Of a stretch of DNA of 64,000 nt, positions 35,695-45,996 are shown piece after piece (positions within the stretch are counted from its first letter, which is position 1; the number at the start of each line of letters is the position of its first letter). The notes beneath the pieces were generated by a model. That model searched no databases and was not told the DNA's origin. It was given only the letters and a program-made list of their open reading frames with translations. Location: positions 1,736,001-1,800,000 of the forward strand of contig NZ_CP072377.1 of the NCBI RefSeq assembly GCF_018128225.1, given 5' to 3'. The position numbers were made by a program, and so were the translations under genes. This DNA comes from Leptotrichia sp. oral taxon 218 (lineage in GTDB: Bacteria > Fusobacteriota > Fusobacteriia > Fusobacteriales > Leptotrichiaceae).

Positions 35695-36891
35695 CTATCT
35701 GACAATTTTGACTTTTTCATTTGCTTGTACAACATTTTGTCCATCGACAATTAACTCGTCACCAGAATCTAAACCTTGTCCTGTCACTGCTGCAAATGTT
35801 TCATTTTGATTTGTTATATTTATAGGAATTGCCACTGCTTTTCCATTTCGCACAACATAAATAACTTGTTGAACTCCTCTTACAACAATAGCTTTTTTAG
35901 GAATTACTAAACCATTTTCTGCTCCTGTTGAAATATTAGCTTTTGCGTACATTCCACTTCTTAATTGTCTATTTTCATTTGGAAGTTTTATTTTTACAAT
36001 AAATTGTCTACTTGCCGAATCAGCTGTTGCCGCAACTTCATAAACAACTCCTTGCAATACTTGTCCCTTCAAATCATCAATTTTTACAGTTGCTGGTGTT
36101 CCAACTTGAATTTTTTGAACTACATCAGCTGAAACCCCAATTTCCAATTTCATTTCACTTTCATTAACTAAAGTAAATAATTGCTGTCCATTTGAAACTT
36201 CTTGACTTCTCTCCAAATTCATATTGGCAATTACTCCTGAAACTTTTGTTTTTATGCTTGATTTACTATTTGTATCTCTTGCTGTATCAAGATCTGCTTG
36301 TGCTGAATCAAGACTGTTTCTTCTGGCAGACAATGAATTTACTGCTGTGTGATAACTGCTTCTTGCTGAATCTAGCTTAGCTTGTGCTGCACTTAACTGT
36401 GTTTTTGCCTGTAAATAATCAGTTTCTGTTATTAGCCTTTTGTCATACAGCATTTGATATTTTCTAAAGTTAATTCTTGCTTCTTCGACAGCGGCCTGTG
36501 CTGAACTTATATTTCCTTCTGATGCGCTAATATCCGCTCTTGCTGAACTTATATTTGACTCAGCCGTTCGAACATTTGAAGCTGCCGATCTCACTCCTGA
36601 TTTAGCCGCCTGATTTTCAATCGAAACTATCACTTGTCCCGCATCCACATAATCTCCATTTTGTGCATTAATTGCCACCACTTCTCCACTTGAAGTCGCT
36701 GTATACGGTATTTCTTCAATACCTTTTATCGTTCCACTAGCAGAATATCCTATAGAAATTTCATTTTGACCTATCATTTGAACTTTCACTGGTCTTGAAG
36801 AGCTAGACATCTTTGGCTTTTTCTTTCCGCATGAAATTGAAAACATCGCTAGAATTGCCACTACTGCAACTATTTTTTTATTAATTTTCAT
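35695..36891 (-). CDS. RND efflux periplasmic adaptor (membrane fusion) lipoprotein
   Basis: 398 residues. Lipoprotein signal with lipobox FSISC (Cys21). Biotinyl-lipoyl-like halves (GEVVAINAQNGDYVDAGQVI near residues 68-87), a long Ala/Ser/Gln-rich alpha-hairpin (about 95-195), a beta-barrel domain and a membrane-proximal domain (GLVIPKKAIVVRGVQQVIYV). It links the inner-membrane pump to TolC. Operon order TolC, adaptor, pump on the minus strand supports the role. Confidence 0.92.
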   Translation of the reverse strand: MKINKKIVAVVAILAMFSISCGKKKPKMSSSSRPVKVQMIGQNEISIGYSASGTIKGIEEIPYTATSSGEVVAINAQNGDYVDAGQVIVSIENQAAKSGVRSAASNVRTAESNISSARADISASEGNISSAQAAVEEARINFRKYQMLYDKRLITETDYLQAKTQLSAAQAKLDSARSSYHTAVNSLSARRNSLDSAQADLDTARDTNSKSSIKTKVSGVIANMNLERSQEVSNGQQLFTLVNESEMKLEIGVSADVVQKIQVGTPATVKIDDLKGQVLQGVVYEVAATADSASRQFIVKIKLPNENRQLRSGMYAKANISTGAENGLVIPKKAIVVRGVQQVIYVVRNGKAVAIPINITNQNETFAAVTGQGLDSGDELIVDGQNVVQANEKVKIVR

Positions 36892-36922
36892 ATATTCCTC
36901 CTATTTTTTCTAATCTAAATTA

Positions 36923-38191
36923 TTAATCCAAAAACGCTCCATATTTTGAAACTAAATAATAGTATTTTAATTTTGCCTGAGCATAATTTACACGAGCCTG
37001 TCTTAAACTAGTTTCCGACTGCAATAAATTTTCCATTGTGATAAGTCTATATGCATATCTTTCTTTTTCCATTTCATACGACTCTTCAGCTTTTTGTACC
37101 GCAAGTTCCAACGCTTTTATACTTTTTTCAAGCGATTTTAGCTGAAAATAAGTTTTTCTCATATTTGCAGTAACCGTGTCAAGTGTCTGGTCAATTTGAA
37201 CAGAAGAAATTTCCTGAGTTTTTTTAGCATATCTCACATTATTTTTTCTCTGTCCCCAATCAAAGATATCCCAGCTAAAATTAACTCCCGCAGAAGTCGA
37301 AAAATTTCTCGGTTTTAAAATATTTCCAAATCTATCTTGCCCTTGCAATGTCCCATAATTAATGACTCCATTTACAGACGGCTTAAAAGAAGCTTCTTCC
37401 ACTTCCACATTTTTTCTACTTAAATCATTTTGTTTCATTGCAATTTTATATTCTGTATTATCAGTTTTAAGTTTTGCCAAATCTTCATCCAATTTAACTG
37501 TTGAAGTAAAGTTATCATCGACTCCAAAAGGAATTATTTCAATTTGTGAGCTATCTTTCACTCCAATCAAAATCCCAAGCGCTTCTTTTGAAACTTCAAT
37601 ATTTCCTTCCTGTTCCACAATTTGTGCGTCAATATCAGCCACACTTCTTTGAGCTTCTGTAAATTCAGGTTTTGTTGTCATTCTTAAATCATACAGCTCC
37701 TGCTGCGTCTTCAAATTTTGATTCAATGTTTCCTTAGATTTTTGCAAAACTTCAAGTGTGCTCATAGCATCATAGACATCAATATATGCTTTAACTGTAT
37801 CAAGAATTGTATCTTTTCTCACTTTATCCAAATTAAGCTGTGACAATGTCAGACTTTCTTTACTTATTTCGTGCCCTAGCTTTAACTTTCCGCCTGTGTA
37901 AATTGGTTGTGACAAAGTCAAATAATGTTGAAATTTTTCTCCTGTTTTGGCAAAATTTTTATTTAGATATGTATTTGCCCCAGCTGTATAGCCAACCGTG
38001 AAAAACTTTTTGGACCATGCTTTATCCACATCAATTTTACTTTGTTCAGTTTTTAACATTGCTATTTTAATATCTTTATTATTTTTAATTGCCATCTCAG
38101 CCGCATCTTGAATTGAGATTTTTTCAGCAAAAGCTGGAATCGCAATAAACAATAATAATGATACCAGTATTCTCAAATTACTTCTTTTCAT
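36923..38191 (-). CDS. TolC-family outer-membrane efflux protein
   Basis: 422 residues with a signal peptide (MKRSNLRILVSLLLFIAIPAFA) and two homologous halves of long helices, typical of the OEP/TolC fold: ISIQDAAEMAIKNNKDIKIA opens the first, and AVQKAEESYEMEKERYAYR with MENLLQSETSLRQARVNYAQ the second. It forms the trimeric exit duct of the RND system. Ribosome-binding site AGGAGG. The gene begins 17 nt after the TetR-type regulator ends. Confidence 0.92.
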   Translation of the reverse strand: MKRSNLRILVSLLLFIAIPAFAEKISIQDAAEMAIKNNKDIKIAMLKTEQSKIDVDKAWSKKFFTVGYTAGANTYLNKNFAKTGEKFQHYLTLSQPIYTGGKLKLGHEISKESLTLSQLNLDKVRKDTILDTVKAYIDVYDAMSTLEVLQKSKETLNQNLKTQQELYDLRMTTKPEFTEAQRSVADIDAQIVEQEGNIEVSKEALGILIGVKDSSQIEIIPFGVDDNFTSTVKLDEDLAKLKTDNTEYKIAMKQNDLSRKNVEVEEASFKPSVNGVINYGTLQGQDRFGNILKPRNFSTSAGVNFSWDIFDWGQRKNNVRYAKKTQEISSVQIDQTLDTVTANMRKTYFQLKSLEKSIKALELAVQKAEESYEMEKERYAYRLITMENLLQSETSLRQARVNYAQAKLKYYYLVSKYGAFLD

Positions 38192-38208
38192 TTTTCCTCC
38201 TCGTAAGT

Positions 38209-38799
38209 CTATTTTAATGCACTATCTATAAACCTTGCAATTTCTTTAATTGCTATTTTAGCCCTATCTTCAAAGTCTTTATCTATTCCTTTATTTTCAA
38301 ATATCTCTTCAAAAAAATAACCTTCAATTGAAGAATTTATATATTTTGAAATAATTTCCAAATCCCAAATTTTTTTATTCTCATATTTTTTTATGATATT
38401 TTCTTTAATAAAAGTTGTATAAAAAACTGTTATTTTATTTTTAAATTCATCAATTTGACCTGATTTCATAATATACAAATTTCCCAATTTCATATTTTGA
38501 ATATACCCCAAAAATAGCTCCACTCTTTTTTCCAATAGATTATACAAAATTTTTGACGGTTCTTCAGAAGTATCTATATCATTTATAGAATTTTCGATTT
38601 CAATTTCTATTTTTTCCAAAATCGAGAACAAAACATCTTCTTTTGTCTTAAAATAAGTGTAAAAACTTCCTTTGGATATTCCCACTTCCTTTGTTATCCT
38701 CTCAATTTTTATCTCCTCATACCCATTTTTTTTAAATAATTCCCAAGATTTTTTTAAAATTCTCTCTCTTTTTTTCTCCTTTTCACAACTTCTAGCCAA
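38209..38799 (-). CDS. TetR/AcrR-family regulator of the efflux operon
   Basis: About 196 residues. The TTG at 38797-38799 is chosen because GGGAG lies 8 nt before it; the upstream TTG (38812-38814) has no ribosome-binding site. The N-terminal helix-turn-helix domain contains ITKEVGISKGSFYTYFKTKE, a classic TetR signature. The C-terminal ligand-binding domain is divergent. First gene of the efflux operon (TetR, TolC, adaptor, RND), so it probably represses itself and the pump by binding the palindrome at 38829-38864. Confidence 0.88.
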   Translation of the reverse strand: MARSCEKEKKRERILKKSWELFKKNGYEEIKIERITKEVGISKGSFYTYFKTKEDVLFSILEKIEIEIENSINDIDTSEEPSKILYNLLEKRVELFLGYIQNMKLGNLYIMKSGQIDEFKNKITVFYTTFIKENIIKKYENKKIWDLEIISKYINSSIEGYFFEEIFENKGIDKDFEDRAKIAIKEIARFIDSALK

Positions 38800-38828
38800 C
38801 TTTTCTTCTCCCAAAATCGTATTTTTTT

Positions 38829-38864
38829 ATTATATTAAATGACTAATAAGTCACTTAATATAAT
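38829..38864. promoter_or_regulatory. Candidate TetR operator: 36-bp near-perfect palindrome
   Basis: Left arm ATTATATTAAATGACT and right arm AGTCACTTAATATAAT match at 15 of 16 positions around a 4-bp centre (AATA). It lies 30-65 nt before the TetR gene start and contains a TATAAT on the minus strand, so a bound repressor would block transcription. Confidence 0.65.
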
Positions 38865-38909
38865 AAATATAATATAATTTTTTCCCCCTTTTGTCAATAT
38901 CTTTTTATT

Positions 38910-40100
38910 CTAAAAATACTTTGTTATATCAAAAAATACTATTATTAACATAATAGCTATCAAAAATATCATTCCGATAATATGTATTTTTTCTTCAATT
39001 TTTTTATTAATTTTTATTCCAAAAAATTCTGGCAAAACAAATAAAATTCTTCCTCCGTCAAGAGCAGGAATTGGAAGCAAATTCATTATTCCTATGTTTA
39101 TTGAAATCAAAATAAATATACCAAGTAGAGCCAAAGCACCACCGTTACTGTAAGCCATTCCAACAATTTTTGGAAGTCCCACAGGTCCTGTCATATCATT
39201 CATTCCAACTTTTCCTGTGACAAGCATTTTCACACCGTCAAGAGTCATTTTAAAATAATCTTTAAATGTATAAAAAGTCGAATTTATCTTTTCTCCAAAA
39301 GTCAATTTTTTTTGCAAAACTTGTATTCCAAGCAAATTTGATTTAGCTTCTCCGTAATAAGTTAATTTCACATTTTGAGTCATTTCTTTATTATTTCTCA
39401 AAATTTTTAGCGAAATATTTTCGTCTTTATAATTTTTACCAATTTTTGAAATTTCTTTAGTCATCTCTTTCCAATTTTGAATTTTTTTCCCATTAATTTC
39501 CAAAATTTTATCATTTTTCTCCAGCTTACCATTAACTTTTGAGTCACTTCTAACTACGCCAACAACAGGTTCTGTCAATTCCATAGGTTTCATATTAGTT
39601 ACAGAAAGCATTATAAAAATCGCAATTATTGCCGAAATAAAATTCATTACAACTCCAGCAATCAAAACAGCAAATCTTGCGAACGGAGATTTTGTGTAAA
39701 ATCCATTTTTAGAAATGTAATTTTGTCTTTTTTCTTCTTCTCTCATTTCAAGATTCACTCTTTTTTCCACTTCGTCCACAAATTTTTCGTCGTCCATTTC
39801 TAAATTTTCAAAATCTTCTTCTTCTTTCAAAATTTCGGCAATCTCATCAATTTTTTCTCTTTTAAAATTTTCAAGATCAAACTCTTCTGGCTGCATTCCG
39901 CCAATATTGACAAATCCTCCAAGCGGCAAAGCACGAATTGAATAAACTGTCTCTCCCTTTTTCCATGAAAAAATCTTAGGTCCCATTCCAATCGCAAATT
40001 CAAAAACAGGCATTTTAAAAAATTTTGCCATAAAAAAATGTCCCGATTCATGAATTAAAACTATAACTCCAAGTAATATCAATGTCAAAATTATACTCAT
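38910..40100 (-). CDS. rseP: RIP metalloprotease RseP (site-2 protease)
   Basis: 396 residues, inner-membrane zinc protease. HESGH at residues 17-21, PDZ region (about 185-250) with KNDKILEINGKKI, and the second metal site PIPALDGGRIL. Cleaves membrane-spanning anti-sigma factors in the family; the substrate here is unknown. A strongly acidic stretch of about 45 residues follows the second transmembrane region (EEEDFENLEMDDEKFVDEVE). Confidence 0.9.
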   Translation of the reverse strand: MSIILTLILLGVIVLIHESGHFFMAKFFKMPVFEFAIGMGPKIFSWKKGETVYSIRALPLGGFVNIGGMQPEEFDLENFKREKIDEIAEILKEEEDFENLEMDDEKFVDEVEKRVNLEMREEEKRQNYISKNGFYTKSPFARFAVLIAGVVMNFISAIIAIFIMLSVTNMKPMELTEPVVGVVRSDSKVNGKLEKNDKILEINGKKIQNWKEMTKEISKIGKNYKDENISLKILRNNKEMTQNVKLTYYGEAKSNLLGIQVLQKKLTFGEKINSTFYTFKDYFKMTLDGVKMLVTGKVGMNDMTGPVGLPKIVGMAYSNGGALALLGIFILISINIGIMNLLPIPALDGGRILFVLPEFFGIKINKKIEEKIHIIGMIFLIAIMLIIVFFDITKYF

Positions 40101-40271
40101 AGCTGTCTATTTTCATCTCCCTTTTTAGTTTTTTATTTAGATTATCACAACTTCATAAAAAAATCAAATTTTTTCAAAAAAAATAAGTTATATATAAATA
40201 TAAATAAATAATTTAAGTAATTTAAGTTAAATAATATATATAATATAATAAATTACATATAAATAAAAAAT

Positions 40272-40312
40272 AAAAAGTTACTCAAAAATATAAAATTTTT
40301 AAATAACTTTTA
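40272..40312 (-). terminator. Candidate terminator after yqeK
   Basis: Imperfect stem AAAAGTTATTTAAAAA against TTTTTGAGTAACTTTT, followed on the minus strand by T-rich sequence. The rest of the 240-bp gap to rseP is AT-rich with no recognisable gene. Confidence 0.5.
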
Positions 40313-40340
40313 TTTTAATTTTTTTAAATTTTTAAAGTTT

Positions 40341-40907
40341 TTATTTTAAAATAGAATTTCTAAATTTAATAATATTTGGATGAATAACCGAATCTCTCTC
40401 AAGTAAATATTCCAATTTTCTGTCAATTTCAAATTTTATTGCCAAATCCAAATCTTCTTTTGCCAATTTTCTTGCAGTTTCTACACCATCCCAATCTCTT
40501 TTTTCTTCAATCGCATCAGCCAAATAAATAATTTTAGACAAAGTTGTCATATTTTCGCTGCCAATTGTGTGATATTTTATTGCAGAAAAAATGTCATCAT
40601 CGTCAACTTCAAACAAATCATAGTTTTTTGCAACAAATTCAGCTCCTGCAAATCCATGTAAAATCGCATTTGTCCAAAAAATCTTATTTTCAATCTCAGG
40701 ATATTTCCCACGAACTAAATCAAGCATTCTAGGTATTTCAAAAAATTTTGCCACATCATGAAGAATCCCAGCAGCTTCGGCTTTCGATGGATCAACTCCG
40801 TATATTTTTGCTAATTCAACTGCACATTTTGCCACTCTTTCCACATGAGCATATCTTTTTTCGTCCAAATATTTTTTCACATTTTTTCTAATTTTTTGAA
40901 TATCCAT
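40341..40907 (-). CDS. yqeK: HD-domain YqeK-like protein (symmetrical bis(5'-nucleosyl)-tetraphosphatase)
   Basis: 188 residues. Metal-binding HD pattern: RYAHVERVAKCA (first His), AGILHDVAKFF (HD), AILHGFAGAEF and IKYHTIG. Known family activity is cleavage of diadenosine tetraphosphate to two ADP. The residue order matches the YqeK type rather than longer HD hydrolases. Ends 9 nt before pyrG on the minus strand. Confidence 0.85.
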   Translation of the reverse strand: MDIQKIRKNVKKYLDEKRYAHVERVAKCAVELAKIYGVDPSKAEAAGILHDVAKFFEIPRMLDLVRGKYPEIENKIFWTNAILHGFAGAEFVAKNYDLFEVDDDDIFSAIKYHTIGSENMTTLSKIIYLADAIEEKRDWDGVETARKLAKEDLDLAIKFEIDRKLEYLLERDSVIHPNIIKFRNSILK

Positions 40908-40916
40908 AATTTTTTC

Positions 40917-42527
40917 CTACTTTCCTTCGATTTTTTTTATAGCAGCTTTTATCCAACCAGTAAATAATGGATGAGGTCTGTTTGGTCTACTTTTAAATTC
41001 AGGATGATATTGACAAGCCACAAAATAAGGATGATTTTTTATTTCCACAACTTCCACATATTTTCCATTTGGAGATAATCCCACAATATCCATTCCCGCT
41101 TTTTCAAATTCTTCTCTGTAAGTATTATTAAACTCATATCTATGTCTATGTCTTTCAGAAATTTCAGTATTTCCATAAACTTGTGCCGCAATACTGTCAT
41201 CTTTTAAAATACATGGATATGCTCCAAGTCTCATAGTTCCTCCCATATCCTCAATTCCTTCTTGTTCTTCCATAAGACTAATTACAGGAGTTTTTGTATC
41301 TTTGTCAAATTCTGTCGAAGTCGCATCTTTATATCCAAGTACATTTCTTGCAAATTCCACACAAGCCATCTGCATTCCAAGACAAATTCCAAAAAATGGT
41401 ATTTTATTTTCTCTTGCAAATTGTATAGCATCTATTTTCCCATCAATTCCTCTGTCGCCAAATCCTCCTGGAACTAAGATTCCATCATAATTTGAAAGGC
41501 ACTTAACATCAAAATCTCCAGCTTTCAAATAATCAATTTCTACTTTTGTATCAAGATTAAATCCAGCGTGTTCTATTGATTCATGAATACTTATATAAGC
41601 ATCTTTTAATTCCACATATTTTCCAACAACTGCAACTTTCAATGATTTTTTAGGATGTTTAAATTTATCTACCATCTTGCTCCATTCCGCTAAAGACGGC
41701 TTTTTATTTTCTAAGTTAAAATGTTTGCAAATCACATCAGCAAGTCCCAATTTTTCCATTGTCAACGGAATTTCATAAAGACTTTTGGCATCTTCTGACT
41801 CAATCACGGCTTCTTCATCAATGTCACAAAAGATAGAGATTTTTTTCTTAATATTTTGATCCACTGGATGTTCACTTCTCACAACTATCACATCAGGTGC
41901 AACTCCAAGTCCTTGCAATGTTTTTACACTGTGCTGAGTAGGTTTTGTCTTAAGTTCTCCAGCCACTTTTAAATAAGGCAGCAAAGTCACATGGATATAA
42001 GCGATATTTTCTCTCCCAGCTTCTCTTTTCCACTGTCTAATAGCTTCAATAAACGGATCACTTTCAATATCTCCAATTGTTCCGCCAATCTCAGTAATTA
42101 CAAAATCTGCACCAGTTTTTTCTCCTGCAAGTTTTATATTTCTTTTAATTTCATCGGTAACATGAGGAACTGTTTGAACCGTACCTCCTAAAAAATCTCC
42201 TCTTCTTTCTTTTTCAATAATTCTTGACATCACTCTTCCAGAAGTAAGATTATTATACTGTGTAAGATTTTCATTGATAAATCTCTCATAATGTCCCAAA
42301 TCCAAGTCAGTTTCCGCACCATCTTCTGTAACAAAAACTTCCCCGTGCTGATAAGGACTCATTGTTCCTGGATCCACATTCAAATATGGATCAAACTTTT
42401 GAATTGTCACTTTGTATCCTCTCTCTTTCAAAAGTCTACCAAGTGACGACGCAACAATTCCTTTCCCAAGCGAAGAAACAACACCACCTGTGACAAATAT
42501 ATATTTTGTGTTTCCTTTTACTTTCAT
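40917..42527 (-). CDS. pyrG: CTP synthase
   Basis: 536 residues: synthetase domain with [16 protein letters not shown] at the N-terminus and [11 protein letters not shown], and a class I glutamine amidotransferase domain with catalytic Cys in [11 protein letters not shown] (about residue 380) and the HPEF His near the end. Converts UTP plus glutamine to CTP. Normal length. Confidence 0.97.
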   Translation of the reverse strand: MKVKGNTKYIFVTGGVVSSLGKGIVASSLGRLLKERGYKVTIQKFDPYLNVDPGTMSPYQHGEVFVTEDGAETDLDLGHYERFINENLTQYNNLTSGRVMSRIIEKERRGDFLGGTVQTVPHVTDEIKRNIKLAGEKTGADFVITEIGGTIGDIESDPFIEAIRQWKREAGRENIAYIHVTLLPYLKVAGELKTKPTQHSVKTLQGLGVAPDVIVVRSEHPVDQNIKKKISIFCDIDEEAVIESEDAKSLYEIPLTMEKLGLADVICKHFNLENKKPSLAEWSKMVDKFKHPKKSLKVAVVGKYVELKDAYISIHESIEHAGFNLDTKVEIDYLKAGDFDVKCLSNYDGILVPGGFGDRGIDGKIDAIQFARENKIPFFGICLGMQMACVEFARNVLGYKDATSTEFDKDTKTPVISLMEEQEGIEDMGGTMRLGAYPCILKDDSIAAQVYGNTEISERHRHRYEFNNTYREEFEKAGMDIVGLSPNGKYVEVVEIKNHPYFVACQYHPEFKSRPNRPHPLFTGWIKAAIKKIEGK

Positions 42528-42650
42528 TTTTCCTCCTTAAATTATAATTATCGCTATTATTATTTTAGTATTACATTTAATATTAATTTTATTTTTTATT
42601 TTATTTATCAGTCTTTTTATTTATTAATTATAAATATTTTACAAAAAAAA

Positions 42651-42672
42651 GATGAAAAAAAAAATTTTCATC
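42651..42672 (-). terminator. Candidate terminator between fba and pyrG
   Basis: Perfect 8-bp stem (GATGAAAA/TTTTCATC) followed by T8 on the minus strand, downstream of fba. Confidence 0.6.
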
Positions 42673-42704
42673 TCATTTTAAAGAATCAATGCAAATTTAT
42701 GTAG

Positions 42705-42741
42705 AAAAGTTAGCAAATCAATAAAGATTACACTAACTTTT
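42705..42741 (-). terminator. Second stem-loop after fba
   Basis: 9-bp perfect stem (AAAAGTTAG/CTAACTTTT), 19-nt loop. It lies about 40 nt past the fba stop codon, before the stronger hairpin. The T tail is weak. Confidence 0.4.
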
Positions 42742-42781
42742 CCTTTTTGAATTAATTTTTTAATTTTTTTAATTAAAATTA

Positions 42782-43765
42782 TTATCTTGCAGAACCTGCT
42801 TTGTAAGCTCCATCAGATCCGAATACATTTTTGATTTTATCTTTGTAGTAATCTCTGATATAGTTTTTAGCTGGTCCTAAATATTTTCTTGGGTCAAATT
42901 CTTTAGGGTTTTTAGTAAATACTTCTCTAACTCCTGCAGTGAAAGCCAATCTTCCATCAGTATCTACATTAATTTTAGCTACTGCTGATTTAGCGGCTTT
43001 TCTTAATTCTGAATCAGGTATACCAATTGCATCAGCTAATTCTCCACCATATTCTTTAATCATTTTTACGAATTGTTGAGGTACTGCTGAAGAACCGTGT
43101 AATACGATTGGGAATCCAGGGATTCTTTTTTCGATTTCAGCTAAGATGTCTAATCTTAATTTAGGATCTTCACCTGGTTTAAATTTGTGAGCTCCGTGAG
43201 AAGTTCCAATTGCGATTGCTAATGAGTCAACACCAGTTTTAGATACGAAATCTTCAACTTCTTCAGGTTGAGTGTAAATGTGTTCAGCTGCTTTTACATC
43301 GTCTTCGATTCCAGCCAAAACTCCCAATTCAGCTTCAACTGTTACATCGTGTTGGTGAGCAAAATCAGCAACTTTTTTAGCTTCTGCAACATTTTCGTCG
43401 TATGGGTGGTGAGAACCATCATACATTACTGAAGAGAATCCGTATTCGATACAGTCTTTAGCTTCTTCAAAGTTTGGACCATGATCCAAGTGCAATGCTA
43501 CTGGTATATCAGATCCTGCAGCTTTAACATAAGCTGTTGCAGCTTTAGCAATCCAAGGTAACATTTCTTTACCAATATATTTTCTAGCTCCTGTAGAAAC
43601 TTGTAAAATTACTGGAGAACCAGTTTCAACAGCTGCTTCAATAATACCTTGCAATTGTTCCATGTTATTGAAGTTAAATGCTGGAACTGCATATCCTTCT
43701 TTGTTTGCTTTAGCGAACATTTCTTTAGTGTTTACTAACCCTAAATCTTTAAAATGATATTTCAT
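42782..43765 (-). CDS. fba: Class II fructose-bisphosphate aldolase
   Basis: 327 residues; zinc-dependent cleavage of fructose-1,6-bisphosphate in glycolysis. Signatures: NFNNMEQLQGIIEAA, ALHLDHGPNFE (catalytic Asp and zinc His), AELGVLAG, IGTSHGAHKF and IVLHGSSAVP. Ribosome-binding site AGGAGG with an own promoter. Unlike its neighbours, codon choice includes more common third positions, as in highly expressed genes. Confidence 0.95.
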   Translation of the reverse strand: MKYHFKDLGLVNTKEMFAKANKEGYAVPAFNFNNMEQLQGIIEAAVETGSPVILQVSTGARKYIGKEMLPWIAKAATAYVKAAGSDIPVALHLDHGPNFEEAKDCIEYGFSSVMYDGSHHPYDENVAEAKKVADFAHQHDVTVEAELGVLAGIEDDVKAAEHIYTQPEEVEDFVSKTGVDSLAIAIGTSHGAHKFKPGEDPKLRLDILAEIEKRIPGFPIVLHGSSAVPQQFVKMIKEYGGELADAIGIPDSELRKAAKSAVAKINVDTDGRLAFTAGVREVFTKNPKEFDPRKYLGPAKNYIRDYYKDKIKNVFGSDGAYKAGSAR

Positions 43766-43813
43766 TTTTTTGCCTCCTAAATATTTTAATTAATAAATTA
43801 ATTTCCTACTTAT

Positions 43814-43842
43814 ATGTTACCAAATTTTTTTATAAAAATCAA
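43814..43842 (-). promoter_or_regulatory. Sigma-70 promoter for fba
   Basis: TTGATT (43837-43842), 17-bp spacer, TAACAT (43814-43819) on the minus strand. The same -10 (TAACAT) and spacer are seen at the tRNA-Arg promoter. Confidence 0.65.
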
Positions 43843-43870
43843 TAATTAAAATAAAATAATTTTTTATTTT

Positions 43871-44602
43871 TTAATTTAATTTGCTGTCTTTAATCAATTT
43901 TTCAACTGTAAGTCCTTTTCTTAGCACATTTTTATCAGTAAATCCAGGTATTCCTTCAATTCTTCCCTTTTTAGAAATTTGCCAAATTACCCATCTTTCA
44001 TCTTCCATAATTCTCGGATAATACTTATAATCCGTTATCCAAAGTTTATTTTGCAAAAATTCTCCTTTTATGTAACTGTTATATGTTTTGTAATTCACAT
44101 AAAAAATCACTCTTTTTTGATAATAATTTTCCAGCTTTTGTACCATTTTTTTCAATTCTGGCAAAACTTCACTTTTTTTATATTTTTTTGTGGAAATTTC
44201 CAAATCTATAATTGGTGGCAAAGTCTTATTTGAATAGGGAACTTTACTTATATAAAAGTCCGCTTGAGCTTCTCCACTGCTGGTCATAGTAAAAAAATGA
44301 TATGCTCCCACTGTAAATCCATTTATTCTAGCATTATTCCAATTATACGAAAAATCTGAATCTAAAAAATTTTGTCCTTCTGTCGCTTTTAATACGATAA
44401 ATTTATATTTTTTATCAACTCTCGTCCAATTCACTTTATCCTGATGATGCGAAATATCAAGTCCTTGAACATTGTGTCCCTTAAATAGAGCAAGTGCTTC
44501 ATTGTGATTTAAATATCCCCACCATTCTAAAAAAATTACTATTCCTCCAAAGATTATCACAACAACCAAAAATTTCAAAACATTGAATATAATTTGTTTC
44601 AT
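43871..44602 (-). CDS. GH25 lysozyme-like muramidase, membrane anchored
   Basis: 243 residues with one N-terminal transmembrane helix (about 8-28). GH25 signatures are QGLDISHHQDKVNW (catalytic Asp), FIVLKATEGQ, VGAYHFFT and PPIIDLEIS. Enzyme cleaves peptidoglycan glycan strands; the anchor suggests it acts in the periplasm. No SH3 or other wall-binding module is present. Confidence 0.88.
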   Translation of the reverse strand: MKQIIFNVLKFLVVVIIFGGIVIFLEWWGYLNHNEALALFKGHNVQGLDISHHQDKVNWTRVDKKYKFIVLKATEGQNFLDSDFSYNWNNARINGFTVGAYHFFTMTSSGEAQADFYISKVPYSNKTLPPIIDLEISTKKYKKSEVLPELKKMVQKLENYYQKRVIFYVNYKTYNSYIKGEFLQNKLWITDYKYYPRIMEDERWVIWQISKKGRIEGIPGFTDKNVLRKGLTVEKLIKDSKLN

Positions 44603-44683
44603 GATTTTCCTCCTTTTAACTTAACTTAATTCAATTTACGAATTTTAATCACTTTTTTATGACAATCTTAAAGAAATATTTTT

Positions 44684-45955
44684 TTACTTAATAACTGTCA
44701 TTCCACCCATGTAAGGTACTAAAACTTCAGGAATTACAATACTTCCGTCAGCTTGCTGATAATTTTCCATAATTGCAAGCAATGTTCGTCCAACCGCAAG
44801 TCCTGAACCATTTAATGTGTGTACAAAATGACTTTTTTTCGTTTCTTTATCACGATATTTAATCATAGCTCTTCTTGCTTGGAAATCTTCTGTATTTGAG
44901 CAAGATGAGATTTCTCTATATTTATTTTGACTAGGCACCCAAACTTCTAAATCATAAGTCTTAGCAGCACTAAATCCTATATCTCCACTGCAAAGCGAAA
45001 TCACTCTGTATGGTAAATTCAATTTCTGCAAGATTTTTTCTGCACTGTTTACCATTGATTCAAGTTCATCATAAGAAGTTTCAGGTTTTACAATTTTTAC
45101 CATTTCAACTTTATTAAATTGATGTTGACGAATTAGTCCTTTTAAATCACGACCACCTGAACCAGCTTCTTTTCTAAAACAAGCCGTATATCCGCAATAA
45201 TGTTTCGGCAATTCTTCTTCGTCTAAAATTTCTCCATTATGTAAATTTGTAAGTGTTACTTCTGCTGTTGGGATTAAATACATTTCTTCCCCTTCGATTT
45301 TATAAGCATCTTCAGCAAATTTAGGAAGTTGTCCAGTTCCAACCATCATTTCTTTTTTTACAAGCTGTGGTGTGAAAATTTCTTCAAAATCTTCTTCTTG
45401 AGTATGAACATCAATCATAAAAGCAATTAACGCTCTCTCAAGTCTAGCAGCTGCATTTTTATAAACTGTAAATCTTGAACCACTAAGTTTTGCACCTCTT
45501 TCAAAATCTAAAATTCCAAGATTAACTCCTAATTCATCATGAGATTTTATCTCAAAGTCAAATTCTCTTGGAGTTCCCCATTTTCTAATTTCAACATTGT
45601 CATCTTCGTCGTTCCCAATTGGCGTATCAGGACTTAATTTATTTGGAACTGTGTAATTTAATAAAAGCTGTTTCTCATCGTTTTCAGCCAATTTTTGGTC
45701 CAATTCTTTTATTTTGGCACTTACTTCTTGCATTCTTGAAAGCAGTTCAGCCGTATCTTTTCCTTCTTTTTTGTATTTTCCAATTAATGAACTTGATTCA
45801 TTTCTCTCTTTTTTTAGCATTTCTACTTCTTGCAATAAATTTCTTCTCACTTCATCATATTTTAAAAGTGCATCCAAATCAAAATCGCTCTTTCTATTTT
45901 TTAAAAATTCTTTTACTTTATCCACATTTTCACGGATATATCTCATTTCTAGCAT
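44684..45955 (-). CDS. serS: Seryl-tRNA synthetase
   Basis: 423 residues: N-terminal tRNA-binding coiled coil (about 30-100) and class II catalytic core with [20 protein letters not shown] (motif 2) and [16 protein letters not shown] (motif 3). Charges tRNA-Ser. Typical length and full motif order. Confidence 0.97.
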   Translation of the reverse strand: MLEMRYIRENVDKVKEFLKNRKSDFDLDALLKYDEVRRNLLQEVEMLKKERNESSSLIGKYKKEGKDTAELLSRMQEVSAKIKELDQKLAENDEKQLLLNYTVPNKLSPDTPIGNDEDDNVEIRKWGTPREFDFEIKSHDELGVNLGILDFERGAKLSGSRFTVYKNAAARLERALIAFMIDVHTQEEDFEEIFTPQLVKKEMMVGTGQLPKFAEDAYKIEGEEMYLIPTAEVTLTNLHNGEILDEEELPKHYCGYTACFRKEAGSGGRDLKGLIRQHQFNKVEMVKIVKPETSYDELESMVNSAEKILQKLNLPYRVISLCSGDIGFSAAKTYDLEVWVPSQNKYREISSCSNTEDFQARRAMIKYRDKETKKSHFVHTLNGSGLAVGRTLLAIMENYQQADGSIVIPEVLVPYMGGMTVIK

Positions 45956-45996
45956 CTTTTTTCCTTTCTCTATTTTTTTATTTTTTATTTTTATAT

